Origin: Virgibacillus subterraneus
GTDB lineage: Bacteria > Bacillota > Bacilli > Bacillales > Amphibacillaceae
Length of the DNA: 64,000 bases
Assembly (NCBI RefSeq): GCF_900110695.1
Contig: NZ_FOEH01000003.1
Coordinates: 310,001 to 374,000 of the forward strand
Direction of reading: 5' to 3'
Made by a program: the position numbers and the translations under genes
Notes under the pieces: generated by a model
Seen by the model: only the letters and a program-made list of their open reading frames with translations
The model's database searches: none
What the model was told of the DNA's origin: nothing
Shown: positions 26,556 to 35,661 of the stretch, one piece after another
Numbering within the stretch: the first letter of the stretch is position 1
Layout of the letters: each line of letters begins with the position of its first letter

Positions 26556-26806
26556 GAGACCTCCACGTAGAATGTGATTTAATATTCAACCCCTATTATA
26601 CCACTGGTTTTTTTAAAAATACGAATGATTGTGTTGTGTGCTCATTTGAATTAGTTACTCTTTTGCAAACCAAGGTTCTGTAGACCTGCTGGATTAGATG
26701 TATGTAAATGAACTGAAATTTTAAAAAAAGCAGGCTATACCCTGATATCAGTAAAGAATGTTGATAAACAAATTGGATGTATTTAGCCCTCCGTACAGAG
26801 AACAAT

Positions 26807-26877
26807 TTGACAAAGTTATATAAACCTTCTAAACTAAGTTATGTAATATGAACTTGTTCATTAAAAGAACATGTTCA
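26807..26877 (+). promoter_or_regulatory. OpuC-like operon promoter with double palindromic operator
   Basis: TTGACA (26807-26812) and TAAACT (26830-26835) are 17 bases apart. Downstream lie two palindromes of the form GAACnnGTTC, GAACTTGTTC (26850-26859) and GAACATGTTC (26867-26876), exactly 17 bases apart. This is a typical dimer-repressor arrangement. The TetR gene at the far end of the operon (30505) is the likely owner; that link is inference. Confidence 0.65.
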
Positions 26878-26967
26878 CAAAATGAATGGATTCAATTTAA
26901 TGATGAATCTCTGTGTAAACAACAAGATGAGGTTTACATATCATAAAAATCCAAAGGGGGGACTAAT

Positions 26968-28089
26968 TTGATTGAATTAAAGAACATAGGAAAAACTTTT
27001 GATGATGGATTTCAAGCATTAAAAGATATTGATTTAACTTTTGAAGAGGGAAAAATAAATGTATTAATTGGTCCAAGTGGTTGTGGTAAAACAACAACTA
27101 TGAAACTGCTAAACCGATTAGTAGATTATACACAAGGCGAGATTCTGATCGATGAAGAAAATATTAAAGACATTAACCCGATTACCCTTCGCCGCAAAAT
27201 GGGTTTCGTTATCCAGAATATTGGCTTATTCCCTCATATGACCATTTACAATAATGTAGCAACCGTACCAAAACTATTGAAATGGGAAAAGAAAAAAATC
27301 CGCAATAGAGTTGTTGAACTGTTAGAAATGGTCAATCTCGATCCAGAAACTTATATGCTACGCTACCCTTCAGAACTTAGTGGTGGTCAGCAGCAGCGAA
27401 TTGGTGTTATTCGTGCTCTTGCTGCAGAGCCTTCTACCATTTTGATGGACGAGCCTTTTAGTGCTCTAGATCCCATCAGCAGAGAACAATTACAAGATGA
27501 ACTGCTTCGACTTCAATCTGAAATCAACAAAACGATTATATTCGTCACACATGATATGGATGAAGCGATAAAAATTGCTGATCAAATTATTTTAATGAAG
27601 GATGGAAATATTGTCCAGAAAGGTTCTCCTCAGCAAATTTTAGAGAATCCTGCAAATGATTTCGTGAAGGATTTCATAGGAGAAAAAAGATTAGGAATGG
27701 ACAGAAAGTTGCCACAGCTTAATGAGTTTATCTCTAAGGATTATATTGCTGTTTCGGATGACACTTCGGTTGAGCTAGCGATGGATAAGATGATAGCCAA
27801 TCAAATAGCTGAAGCCCCTGTTGTGAAGCATGATGGAAGTTATGCTGGCGTAATCAACTTGTATGAGATGCTGTCAAACAAGGATCAGAATTTGCAGGAT
27901 TTAATAAATCAATCCAGCTCTGTAATTACTGAAGAAGAAGAAACGGAAAATGTATTAAAGAAACTTGACAAGTTACATGGATCAACTCCAATTATCTCTG
28001 CAGGTAATGCACTCGTTGGTATTTTGGACAAAGACAAATTGCTGCAGGCTTTGAAGGATGTAACAGAAGGTAAGAGTGGTGTTGCCTAA
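26968..28089 (+). CDS. opuCA: OpuC-type osmoprotectant ABC importer ATP-binding protein
   Basis: 373 residues: Walker A GPSGCGKTT, signature LSGGQQQRIGVIRAL, Walker B ILMDEPFSALDP, switch His in FVTHDMDEA. Two C-terminal CBS domains start near 255, as in OpuCA. The start is TTG 26968 behind AAAGGGGGG. With two permeases and a binding lipoprotein in the order A-B-C-D, the operon matches OpuBABCD/OpuCABCD, which import glycine betaine, carnitine, choline and related solutes. The stop is directly followed by the opuCB-like start. Confidence 0.92.
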   Translation: MIELKNIGKTFDDGFQALKDIDLTFEEGKINVLIGPSGCGKTTTMKLLNRLVDYTQGEILIDEENIKDINPITLRRKMGFVIQNIGLFPHMTIYNNVATVPKLLKWEKKKIRNRVVELLEMVNLDPETYMLRYPSELSGGQQQRIGVIRALAAEPSTILMDEPFSALDPISREQLQDELLRLQSEINKTIIFVTHDMDEAIKIADQIILMKDGNIVQKGSPQQILENPANDFVKDFIGEKRLGMDRKLPQLNEFISKDYIAVSDDTSVELAMDKMIANQIAEAPVVKHDGSYAGVINLYEMLSNKDQNLQDLINQSSSVITEEEETENVLKKLDKLHGSTPIISAGNALVGILDKDKLLQALKDVTEGKSGVA

Positions 28090-28731
28090 ATGGAATTCCT
28101 ATCAGAGTATTTGACATATTGGTCTGAAGATTATTCATCCATTTTAGATTACATGTACGAACATATTCTTATTTCATTTACCGTGATCATCTTAGCAGTT
28201 GCTATAAGCGTACCATTAGCTATTTATATGACGAAGATGAAGAGTAACAAAATTAAGGGTCTTATTTTTAACATTGCTAATGTGTTTCAGACAATACCAA
28301 CCATTGCCATGTTAGCAATAATGATTCCTTTAATGGGAATTGGTTTCAGACCCGCAGTAGTGGCTTTGTTGTTATATTCATTGCTGCCATTGCTACGGAA
28401 CACGTATTCAGGTATGGAGTCTGTTAGTTCAGAAATCGTTGAAGCAGCGAAGGGAATGGGATTCAGTACATTTCAGAGGTTGTTCAAAGTTGAATTGCCT
28501 GTTGCTTTTCCTTACGTTATGTCCGGGATTCGTGTAACTGCCGTTTATATAATTAGCTGGACAACATTAGCTGCATTAATTGGTGCAGGTGGATTAGGTG
28601 ACCTTGTATTGGCAGGTATTGGTTACAATGATCAATATATGATTTTCACGGGTACTATATTGGCTATCGTAATTGCAGTTTCACTAGATCTAGTTTTAGG
28701 TAGAATTGAGAAAATAGTAAAAAGAGCTTAA
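28090..28731 (+). CDS. opuCB: OpuC-type importer permease
   Basis: 213 residues, about five membrane segments, with the EAA-like loop EAAKGMGFSTFQRLFKVELP. Starts on the base after the ATPase stop, so it is translationally coupled. The partner permease is at 29675. Confidence 0.92.
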   Translation: MEFLSEYLTYWSEDYSSILDYMYEHILISFTVIILAVAISVPLAIYMTKMKSNKIKGLIFNIANVFQTIPTIAMLAIMIPLMGIGFRPAVVALLLYSLLPLLRNTYSGMESVSSEIVEAAKGMGFSTFQRLFKVELPVAFPYVMSGIRVTAVYIISWTTLAALIGAGGLGDLVLAGIGYNDQYMIFTGTILAIVIAVSLDLVLGRIEKIVKRA

Positions 28732-28748
28732 AAAAAGGGGATTTATAA

Positions 28749-29657
28749 ATGAATATAAAAAATTTTTTAGTCGTAAGTTTAGTTGCTTTAATGTTTCTAA
28801 TTACAGCATGCGGAAATGATAGTTCAGCAGATGGTGGAGAGGTATTTACTGCATCCGCAGCAAAAAATACCGATTCTAAAATAAATGTACAAATTTTAAA
28901 ATCATTAGTGGAAGATCAAACAAGCCATGAGGTAGAAATTGTCGAAGATCTTCCAGCGAGTGCTCAAATTTTTGCTGGAATTGATCGTGAAGAATTTGAC
29001 TTTGCTAATTTATTTTCTGGTGAAGTATATAACAACTATTTTGATGATGTAGAGTATTCAACTAATCCGGAAAAAACATTGAAGCAAGCCCAAAAATTCT
29101 TTGGTGAAGAATACGATATCAAGTGGTATGACCCAGTTGGCTTCATTAACAATTACAGTATTGCAGTTAATAGAGACTTTGCAGAAAAAAATAATGTAGA
29201 AAACTTAACACAATTAGAAGAATTTGCAGATGAAATGGTATTAGGTACTGATAACGCTTGGATTGAACGTGATAATGATGGGTATAAAGGCTTCCAGGAA
29301 ACATATGGCTATAAATTTTCTGAAGCCCGCGGAATGGACGTTGCATTAATGTATGAAGGAATTGCAAACGGTGATTTAGACGTTGTAACTGCCTATACAG
29401 TAGATCCGCAATTAAAGGAATATGACTTGAAAGTTCTAAAAGATGATAAACATTTCTTTCCACCATACGAGGCTTCTTTAGTGGCACGAAATAGCGTGAT
29501 TGAAGAATATCCGGAAATTGATGATATCGTTGAATCTACAGTTGGGCTAATTTCTACCGAAGAAATGACCGATCTAATATATGAAGTAGATATTGAAAAG
29601 AGAAGTATCAAAGAGGTATCAGAGGAATTTCTAAAAGAAAAAGGAATGTTAGACTGA
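28749..29657 (+). CDS. opuCC: OpuC-type osmoprotectant-binding lipoprotein
   Basis: 302 residues. Signal peptide with lipobox LITAC (Cys about 21), then the QuaternaryAmine-binding fold: TASAAKNTDSKINVQILKSL, LPASAQIFAGIDREEFDFAN, MYEGIANGDLDVVTAYTVDP. It captures the quaternary-ammonium solute outside the membrane. The long acidic composition fits a protein exposed to high salt. RBS AAAAGGGGAT upstream. Confidence 0.9.
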   Translation: MNIKNFLVVSLVALMFLITACGNDSSADGGEVFTASAAKNTDSKINVQILKSLVEDQTSHEVEIVEDLPASAQIFAGIDREEFDFANLFSGEVYNNYFDDVEYSTNPEKTLKQAQKFFGEEYDIKWYDPVGFINNYSIAVNRDFAEKNNVENLTQLEEFADEMVLGTDNAWIERDNDGYKGFQETYGYKFSEARGMDVALMYEGIANGDLDVVTAYTVDPQLKEYDLKVLKDDKHFFPPYEASLVARNSVIEEYPEIDDIVESTVGLISTEEMTDLIYEVDIEKRSIKEVSEEFLKEKGMLD

Positions 29658-29674
29658 AGAAAAGGTGAATAAAC

Positions 29675-30316
29675 ATGGAGTTCATTAGTAGACTTGTCCA
29701 ATATATAATTGAAAACTACAGTGAATTGTTATCTCTATCGATAGAACATCTATTAATGGTGGCCTATGGTATAGGACTGGCACTGATTGTTGGCGTACCA
29801 CTTGGCATTATCGCAGCAAAGTTTGAAAAGCTAGCACCAGTTATCATCTCGCTTACGAATATATTGCAGTTGATACCTAGCTTGGCAATGCTGGCGATAT
29901 TAATGCTCTATCTAGGTTTTGGATTTGAAACAATTGTCGTTGGATTATTTTTATATTCCTTGCTTCCTATAGTGAAAAACACCTATGTTGGAATTAAAGA
30001 AGTTGATGACAGTATAATAGAAGCAGGAGTTGGTAACGGGATGACGACGCTTCAACTACTGTTAAAAATACAATTCCCCTTATCTATTCCGTTTCTATTG
30101 GCTGGGGTAAGACTGGCAGCAGTAATAGCTATTTCTGTTGCTACACTTGGCCCTTACGTTGGCGCGGGTGGCTTAGGAAAAGAGATTATATCAGGGATTA
30201 GTCTCCAGTCGGATGTAAAAATCTACGCTGGTACAATAATTGCTACTTTAATGGCGATTATAGCCGATATATTGCTAGGGAAAATCGAAGGGAAAACAAA
30301 ACGTCGGCTTGCCTGA
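29675..30316 (+). CDS. opuCD: OpuC-type importer permease
   Basis: 213 residues with about five membrane segments. The coupling loop is EAGVGNGMTTLQLLLKIQFP, and the GAGGLGKEI segment near the C terminus is also present in its partner as GAGGLGDLV. Same length as the 28090 permease, an old duplication; together they form the heterodimeric pore. Last gene of the operon. Confidence 0.92.
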   Translation: MEFISRLVQYIIENYSELLSLSIEHLLMVAYGIGLALIVGVPLGIIAAKFEKLAPVIISLTNILQLIPSLAMLAILMLYLGFGFETIVVGLFLYSLLPIVKNTYVGIKEVDDSIIEAGVGNGMTTLQLLLKIQFPLSIPFLLAGVRLAAVIAISVATLGPYVGAGGLGKEIISGISLQSDVKIYAGTIIATLMAIIADILLGKIEGKTKRRLA

Positions 30317-30369
30317 TTCTAACCGAAACATAAGTTGCAGAAATTTCGTGAACTGGAATGATGAAGAAG

Positions 30370-30398
30370 CCCCTTGGTTGTCTTGACCAGGGGGTTGT
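30370..30398 (+). terminator. Probable terminator of the OpuC-like operon
   Basis: CCCCTTGGT pairs with ACCAGGGGG around TGTCTTG; a T-rich tail (TTGTTCT) follows but is not a clean T-run. Confidence 0.6.
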
Positions 30399-30400
30399 TC

Positions 30401-30465
30401 TAAGCAGTTAAGAAAGTACAAATCCTTTCTAATTGCAAAATTACAACCAAGGCTTTCACCATAGT
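30401..30465. repeat. Dispersed repeat C, partial copy
   Basis: CAGTTAAGAAAGTACAAATC and the following bases align with the first half of the 23944 element; the second half is missing. Lies in the leader of the TetR gene. Confidence 0.65.
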
Positions 30466-30504
30466 GGAAAAATACATTAAATAAAATTTTGAGGTGTGCG
30501 GCTA

Positions 30505-31230
30505 ATGAATGTAAAAAGAAAAGAGATTCAAACGGCTAGAATGTGGCGTTTTTTTCTTGATGCAACTTCAGAGCTTATTGAAGAGAAGGGTTTACACCAT
30601 ATAACTATCCGGGAAATTGCGGATCGGGCTGGGTATACAAGCTCTACAGTCTACAATTATTTTCGGGATTTATCTCACTTGAAGTTTTTTGCTGTCATGC
30701 GTGATACGGATAAATACTTAAAAGATCTGCCTAATTACATGGAAAAAGGTAACAACACAATTGAAAAATGGTTGTATGCATGGGAATGCTTTTGTAAACA
30801 TTCCTTTCAATTACCTGAAGTGTACTCCCTTCTCTATATCGAGAATCTTGGTACTATTCCAGAGGAACTTATGCAGAATTATTATCAGGTTTATGCAAAT
30901 GAATTAATTAATCTTTCTGAAGAAGTGCAATCCATTATCACACATCACAATATAGCTACCCGAAGTTCTCTCTATATTCAAAGTGCTAGAGAAGAAGGGT
31001 TTATCCATGAAGAGGATATTGAGTATATCGCTGATACGACTATGTTGATCTGGACGGGGATGCTAACAAATCTCCTCAATTTGCGAAGAAATGTTTCAAA
31101 AGAGGAAGCTGCAAAACAAACAATGGATTATGTATACAAAAGTATTATGTCTACAGTCGTTTCTAAAAAAAGAAAAGAGGTTAACTATATATATGGTGAC
31201 CGATACGAAAACGGAAGTAGTACGTCTTAG
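30505..31230 (+). CDS. TetR/AcrR family transcriptional regulator
   Basis: About 241 residues. HTH: EKGLHHITIREIADRAGYTS then STVYNYFRDLSHLKFFAV. A long C-terminal ligand domain with several aromatic residues follows. ATG 30505 is preferred over GTG 30496 because GAGGTG is at 30491-30496. The gene sits between the OpuC-like operon and a CocE/NonD hydrolase, whose start is 14 bases after its stop, so regulator and hydrolase are one transcript. It may control the upstream GAACnnGTTC sites (inference). Confidence 0.87.
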   Translation: MNVKRKEIQTARMWRFFLDATSELIEEKGLHHITIREIADRAGYTSSTVYNYFRDLSHLKFFAVMRDTDKYLKDLPNYMEKGNNTIEKWLYAWECFCKHSFQLPEVYSLLYIENLGTIPEELMQNYYQVYANELINLSEEVQSIITHHNIATRSSLYIQSAREEGFIHEEDIEYIADTTMLIWTGMLTNLLNLRRNVSKEEAAKQTMDYVYKSIMSTVVSKKRKEVNYIYGDRYENGSSTS

Positions 31231-31244
31231 AGGAGTGGAATAAG

Positions 31245-33290
31245 TTGGTTTTTAACGTAAGTGATTCAAATGATAGAAAAACAATAACAGAGTTTCCAAG
31301 AGAGATAGAAAAGAAAAATCATGTGTGGATTCCTATGTCTGATGGGACAAAATTAGCAGCAACAATCTGGTTGCCAAAAGATGCAACGGAAAACCCTGTC
31401 CCAGTTATTTTGGAATATCTGCCATATCGAAAAGATGATTTCACAGCAATTCGCGACTCAATTCGTCATCCTTATTTTGCCGGGCATGGATATGCAAGTA
31501 TTCGTGTTGATATACGTGGAACGGGCAATTCAGATGGTTATTTGCCAGATGAATATTTGAAACAGGAACACGATGATGCATTGGAAGTGTTCGATTGGAT
31601 TGGAGAGCAGTCCTGGGCAACAGGAGATGTTGGAATGATTGGGAAATCCTGGGGTGGATTTAATGGGTTACAGGTTGCTGCAAGACAGCACCCAGCCTTA
31701 AAAACAATTATTACACTATGCTCGACTGATGATCGATATGCAGACGATGTTCATTACCGTGGAGGAAATATACTGGCATCAGATATGCTTTGGTGGGCAT
31801 CAACCATGTTCGCTTACAGTGCTCGTCCACAGGATCCAGAAGTAGTTGGAGAAGGCTGGAAAGAAAACTGGCTGGAGCGATTGAAGACAACACCATATGT
31901 TAATGAATGGATGAGCCACCAAACCAGAGATGCCTATTGGAAGCATGGATCGATAAATGAGGACTACTCGGATATTAAGATCCCAGTTTTTACTGTTAGT
32001 GGATGGCAGGATGGCTATACGGATGCAGTATTTCGTCTAGTTGAAAATCTTCCATATGCTAAAGGGTTGATTGGACCATGGGCTCATGAATATCCTGAAG
32101 TTGCAACGCCAGATCCGACAATTGGTTTTCTGCAGGAATGCCTCCGCTGGTGGGACCAATGGTTAAAAGGTATCGATACTGGAGTTAAAGAGGACCCAAA
32201 ATTTATAACTTGGATTCAAGAGAACGAATTACCGGAAGTTAACTATGATGAACGACCTGGAAAATGGGTAGTTGATTCTTCATGGCCTTCAAAAAATGTT
32301 AATGAAAAACATTTCTGGCTTAATGACGGGAAACTGGAATCTGAGTTGAATTCTAATGACAAGGTAATTGTGCCAAGCGTTCAGGAACACGGATATTATG
32401 CAGGCGTATTTTGCCCATTCGGAGAGCCAGGTGATTTACCGTCTGATCAGCGATTCGAAAACGGAAGATCAGTCGTTTTTACAACGGATCCCTTTAAGGA
32501 AAGTTTTGATATGCTGGGGCATCCGATGTTTGACATGGAATTTACGGCGGATCAGGAAAGTGCTCTTGTTGCTGTTAGGCTTTGTGATAAGGCACCAACG
32601 GGAGAATCTACTTTACTTAGCTGGGGAATGTTAAATTTAAATCACCTTAATTCCCATGAGCATCCAGAAGCTTTGGTACCTGGAAAGAAATATCAGGCAT
32701 CTATTAAACTGGATAGTGTCGGCCAAACAATTCCTGCCGGGCACTCACTGGAAGTAGCTATATCACCAACGTATTGGCCGCAAGCTTGGCCATCGCCAAA
32801 ACCAGTGACATTGGAAATTTATGCAGGGGAATCAACGAAAGTAAGACTGCCTGTCCGTACACCACAGCCGGAAGTGGATGGTGCAGTTCACTTTGACTCG
32901 CCGGAAACGGCTCAAGTGATTGATAGAGAAATTCTCAGAACCGAAAATCGGACACGACACATTTCGCATAATACCATAACAAATGTATGGAAGCTTGAAG
33001 ACTTTTCTGATGAAGGAGAGCGTTTGTTGCCTCATAATGGGTTGAAGCATGGAAGTATAAATAAAAATACTTACACGATTCAATCAGGCAACCCTTTAGC
33101 TGCCAAGGCACAATGTGAATGGGAACTGACAGTTGGACGAGACGACTGGGAAGTAAGGCTAATCACCAATAGTGAGATGACAAGTGATAATGATACATTT
33201 TATCTAACAAATACAATGACCGCTTTTCATAATGGAGAAGAATGCTTCCAAAATACCTGGAAAAAAGAAATACCAAGAGTCTACCAGTAG
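31245..33290 (+). CDS. CocE/NonD family alpha/beta hydrolase (S15-type), long C-terminal extension
   Basis: 681 residues starting at TTG 31245 (AGAGGAGTGG upstream). PMSDGTKLAATIWLPKDATE and the nucleophile elbow GMIGKSWGGFNG define the hydrolase domain; GPWAHEYPE carries the catalytic His. A jelly-roll domain follows, and then about 130 extra residues (from about 550) absent from the 580-residue homologue at 24105. The GKSWGG elbow and GRP-like segments match putative peptidase/acyl-hydrolase S15 members. Co-transcribed with the TetR gene just upstream. The substrate is unknown; the osmolyte neighbourhood suggests a choline or carnitine ester or amide. Confidence 0.85.
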   Translation: MVFNVSDSNDRKTITEFPREIEKKNHVWIPMSDGTKLAATIWLPKDATENPVPVILEYLPYRKDDFTAIRDSIRHPYFAGHGYASIRVDIRGTGNSDGYLPDEYLKQEHDDALEVFDWIGEQSWATGDVGMIGKSWGGFNGLQVAARQHPALKTIITLCSTDDRYADDVHYRGGNILASDMLWWASTMFAYSARPQDPEVVGEGWKENWLERLKTTPYVNEWMSHQTRDAYWKHGSINEDYSDIKIPVFTVSGWQDGYTDAVFRLVENLPYAKGLIGPWAHEYPEVATPDPTIGFLQECLRWWDQWLKGIDTGVKEDPKFITWIQENELPEVNYDERPGKWVVDSSWPSKNVNEKHFWLNDGKLESELNSNDKVIVPSVQEHGYYAGVFCPFGEPGDLPSDQRFENGRSVVFTTDPFKESFDMLGHPMFDMEFTADQESALVAVRLCDKAPTGESTLLSWGMLNLNHLNSHEHPEALVPGKKYQASIKLDSVGQTIPAGHSLEVAISPTYWPQAWPSPKPVTLEIYAGESTKVRLPVRTPQPEVDGAVHFDSPETAQVIDREILRTENRTRHISHNTITNVWKLEDFSDEGERLLPHNGLKHGSINKNTYTIQSGNPLAAKAQCEWELTVGRDDWEVRLITNSEMTSDNDTFYLTNTMTAFHNGEECFQNTWKKEIPRVYQ

Positions 33291-33318
33291 AATGAAAAAT
33301 AATTTATAAAAAGAGAAG

Positions 33319-33365
33319 TGCCTGTCGCATGGAAATAATCGTTTCCCCGTGACAGGCATTTTTTT
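33319..33365 (+). terminator. Intrinsic terminator
   Basis: TGCCTGTC pairs with GACAGGCA, extended inward by GGAAA / TTTCC, and followed by seven T. It ends the regulator-hydrolase transcript. The GTGCCTGTC arm is shared with the hairpin at 62362. Confidence 0.85.
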
Positions 33366-33392
33366 GGGACGCAGGGACAGGTCCCTTGTCCC
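33366..33392. repeat. Dispersed repeat A, inverted copy
   Basis: GGGACGCAGGGACAGGTCCC followed by TTGTCCC: the palindrome in the orientation opposite to the copy that follows at 33419. Confidence 0.7.
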
Positions 33393-33418
33393 AGCTCATC
33401 CTGCTGAGGCGGCCAAGT

Positions 33419-33447
33419 GGGACAAGGAACCTGACCCCAATGTCCCA
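33419..33447. repeat. Dispersed repeat A copy
   Basis: GGGACAAGGAACCTGACCCC then AATGTCCCA. With the copy at 33366 it forms a head-to-head pair that could fold into a larger stem. Confidence 0.75.
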
Positions 33448-33523
33448 CTAAAAAGAAGGAATAACCATGAGTGTTGTCGAATAATTAAAGAAAACATCAC
33501 TTTAATTATGCTGGAGGATACGT

Positions 33524-34234
33524 ATGAAAGTTTTAGAACTGAAAAGCGTTGAGACGCAGTTGGGCGGCAGTGTACTGCTCAGCGATATTTCGTTTTCGGT
33601 AGAGGAATCGAGCGTAGTGGCACTGGTTGGACACAATGGCGCGGGGAAATCGACATTAATGAAGACAATATTAGGTGAACTGGAAAAAGCAAAAGGTGAA
33701 ATAACCATTAACGAAACGTCAACACAAGACGAAGATTTTTTAACCTATAAAGAGCAAATTTCCTATTTGCCGGAAGAACCGCTTTTACTGACAGAACTTA
33801 CTGTCATGCAGCATTTTCAGCTTTACGCAATGAGTTATGGTATAGAAGAGGCAATAATGGAGGAGAAAATAAAAAGCTATACCTCTGGCTTTGAACTGGA
33901 GGACAAACTAAACGAATATCCTGAATCATTATCCAAAGGTATGCGCCAAAAAGTGCAGACCATCTGTGCGCTGCTTCCGGATACACCGCTGCTGTTAATC
34001 GATGAACCATTCATGGGACTTGATGTCTATGCAATGGATTATTTAGAGGAATTAATACGTGAAAAAGCCCAGAGCGGAACAGCGGTATTATTGACATCCC
34101 ATCAGTTGGAGCGGGTAAAGGATATTGCAGATACATATATTATGCTCCAGCACGGGGAAGTGTTGGATCAAGGCCCGATAAGTGATTTTAAAACAATTAG
34201 ACGGAGGAAGCATGATGAGCGCTACAAAGACTGA
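33524..34234 (+). CDS. ABC transporter ATP-binding protein (EcsA/YthP-like)
   Basis: 236 residues: Walker A GHNGAGKST, signature LSKGMRQKVQ, Walker B LLLIDEPFMGLD and switch His in LTSHQLER. The YLPEEPLLLTELTVMQHFQL segment resembles EcsA-type ATPases of ABC-2 exporters. It is followed by, and overlaps, a large permease gene, so the pair is one exporter or membrane machine. The substrate is unknown; Ecs systems affect secretion and membrane proteolysis, but equivalence is not shown here. ATG 33524 follows CTGGAGGATA. Confidence 0.85.
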   Translation: MKVLELKSVETQLGGSVLLSDISFSVEESSVVALVGHNGAGKSTLMKTILGELEKAKGEITINETSTQDEDFLTYKEQISYLPEEPLLLTELTVMQHFQLYAMSYGIEEAIMEEKIKSYTSGFELEDKLNEYPESLSKGMRQKVQTICALLPDTPLLLIDEPFMGLDVYAMDYLEELIREKAQSGTAVLLTSHQLERVKDIADTYIMLQHGEVLDQGPISDFKTIRRRKHDERYKD

Positions 34235-35621
34235 TCTTCGTGCATATTGGTTAATCCGCAGGGGCCGTTTCGCCAAAAAGAAAAAGGTTTACAAACAAGT
34301 GGCAGCAGTAGTATTTGATCTAACGACAGCCATTTATGTTGCTGCATTAGTTGGTTATATAGGGATGAGTTTGTTTCTTACCGGTAATATCACCGAGGAG
34401 CTCGCACCGTTTTTTACTTTTGTGGAAGAGAATGCGAGCAAAGGCTATTTACTATTATTAAGTGTGCTGCCAATCCGTTATATCGTTAGGTCTTTTCAGC
34501 ATTCAGGTATATTGTTTTCCACCTCAGAGTATCAGTTGGGATTGCTGCCATTTAAAAGAGAAAAAATTTGGGCATTTATATACGTGGAAAAATTACTGAA
34601 GCTCCTCTTGTTTTTCGGTTCATTAGCAGCACTTCTGATTTTAGTAACGCCCATTTCCAGTTCATTAATAATCTCGTACCTAACACTATTTGCTGTGTAT
34701 GATCTGGTAATGACAGTACCGCAATGGAAACTGTTTCAACAGCGTTTTTGGATGAAAGCTGGATGGTTGCTGCTTTTTATTTTAAGTAATCTTACTGCAG
34801 TTATACTGGAGTCGGAATTGATTGGAATCATACAACTTGTCTTGATTATTTTCGCACATATTGTTATCCTGCGACGCTTATTCATGGAAACTAACTGGGT
34901 TCGGGTAACTGAACTCAGTGATTACTATATTTGGAACATGCTGGTGGTCTCACAAGTTTCGCAAACTAAATTTAAAAAGAAAAAGTCCTATAGTATTCTT
35001 CAAAACTCAACGAGGCGGAAGCGTTCTTTTGCTACTAAATTCTCTATCTACCATAGGCTTTGGCAGCTGTATCTTGCCAAAAACCTTGGTGTAATTGCAC
35101 AGGTGATCGGTGCAATCCTGCTGATGCTGGTTGCGTTTCAATTTTTCGAGGAATGGATTTATTATATTGGGATGGCAATTGCAATTCATGTTTATACAGC
35201 CTTGTGCGCCAATCTGTTTCATAATCGTTTTCAAGCAGACATTGTCGAACTGCTCCCATGGGATCTATCTATGTATAAGCGGACATATTTCAAGTGGATG
35301 GCAATGGGTGGCGGGCTCTTATTTCTGCCGATCTTTTCATACTTCATCAGGCATTGGGATGTATGGGCTCCTTTTCAGTTAGTGTTCATAATTAGTGTTT
35401 TCTTGTATGCGTATCACGTGAACATGGATAAAACAATCATCCTGCTGGCTAAAAAATCTGGATTCCTTCAATTGCGGGAGGGGTTAAGTCTTCTGTTCAT
35501 TATTTTAGTTGCAATCAGTCATATCCTCCCAGTAATTTCGCTTACAGCCATAGGAATTGCCTGGGCTTTATATTTTCAACTGCAAAACAATAATGAAAAT
35601 GGTCCCAAATCTATTAATTAG
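34212..35621 (+). CDS. ABC-2 type transporter permease
   Basis: About 470 residues, highly hydrophobic, with roughly ten membrane segments. It starts SATKTDLRAYWLIRRGRFAK after a double ATG (34212, 34215); ACGGAGGAAG is the RBS, which lies inside the end of the ATPase gene. The two genes overlap by 23 bases. The arrangement (small ATPase plus EcsB-like polytopic permease) suggests an exporter. The stop codon sits in the loop of a terminator hairpin. Confidence 0.8.
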   Translation: MMSATKTDLRAYWLIRRGRFAKKKKVYKQVAAVVFDLTTAIYVAALVGYIGMSLFLTGNITEELAPFFTFVEENASKGYLLLLSVLPIRYIVRSFQHSGILFSTSEYQLGLLPFKREKIWAFIYVEKLLKLLLFFGSLAALLILVTPISSSLIISYLTLFAVYDLVMTVPQWKLFQQRFWMKAGWLLLFILSNLTAVILESELIGIIQLVLIIFAHIVILRRLFMETNWVRVTELSDYYIWNMLVVSQVSQTKFKKKKSYSILQNSTRRKRSFATKFSIYHRLWQLYLAKNLGVIAQVIGAILLMLVAFQFFEEWIYYIGMAIAIHVYTALCANLFHNRFQADIVELLPWDLSMYKRTYFKWMAMGGGLLFLPIFSYFIRHWDVWAPFQLVFIISVFLYAYHVNMDKTIILLAKKSGFLQLREGLSLLFIILVAISHILPVISLTAIGIAWALYFQLQNNNENGPKSIN

Positions 35622-35631
35622 GTTTGGGACC
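35601..35631. terminator. Bidirectional terminator overlapping the permease stop
   Basis: GGTCCCAAA pairs with TTTGGGACC with the TAG stop of the permease gene in the loop. It lies between converging genes. Confidence 0.65.
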
Positions 35632-35661
35632 TACCTTACTTAGAAAAATTAGTTTTTAATG

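Noticed and set aside
29393-29701. Minus-strand 102-codon frame
   Set aside because: Shadow of the osmoprotectant-binding lipoprotein gene.
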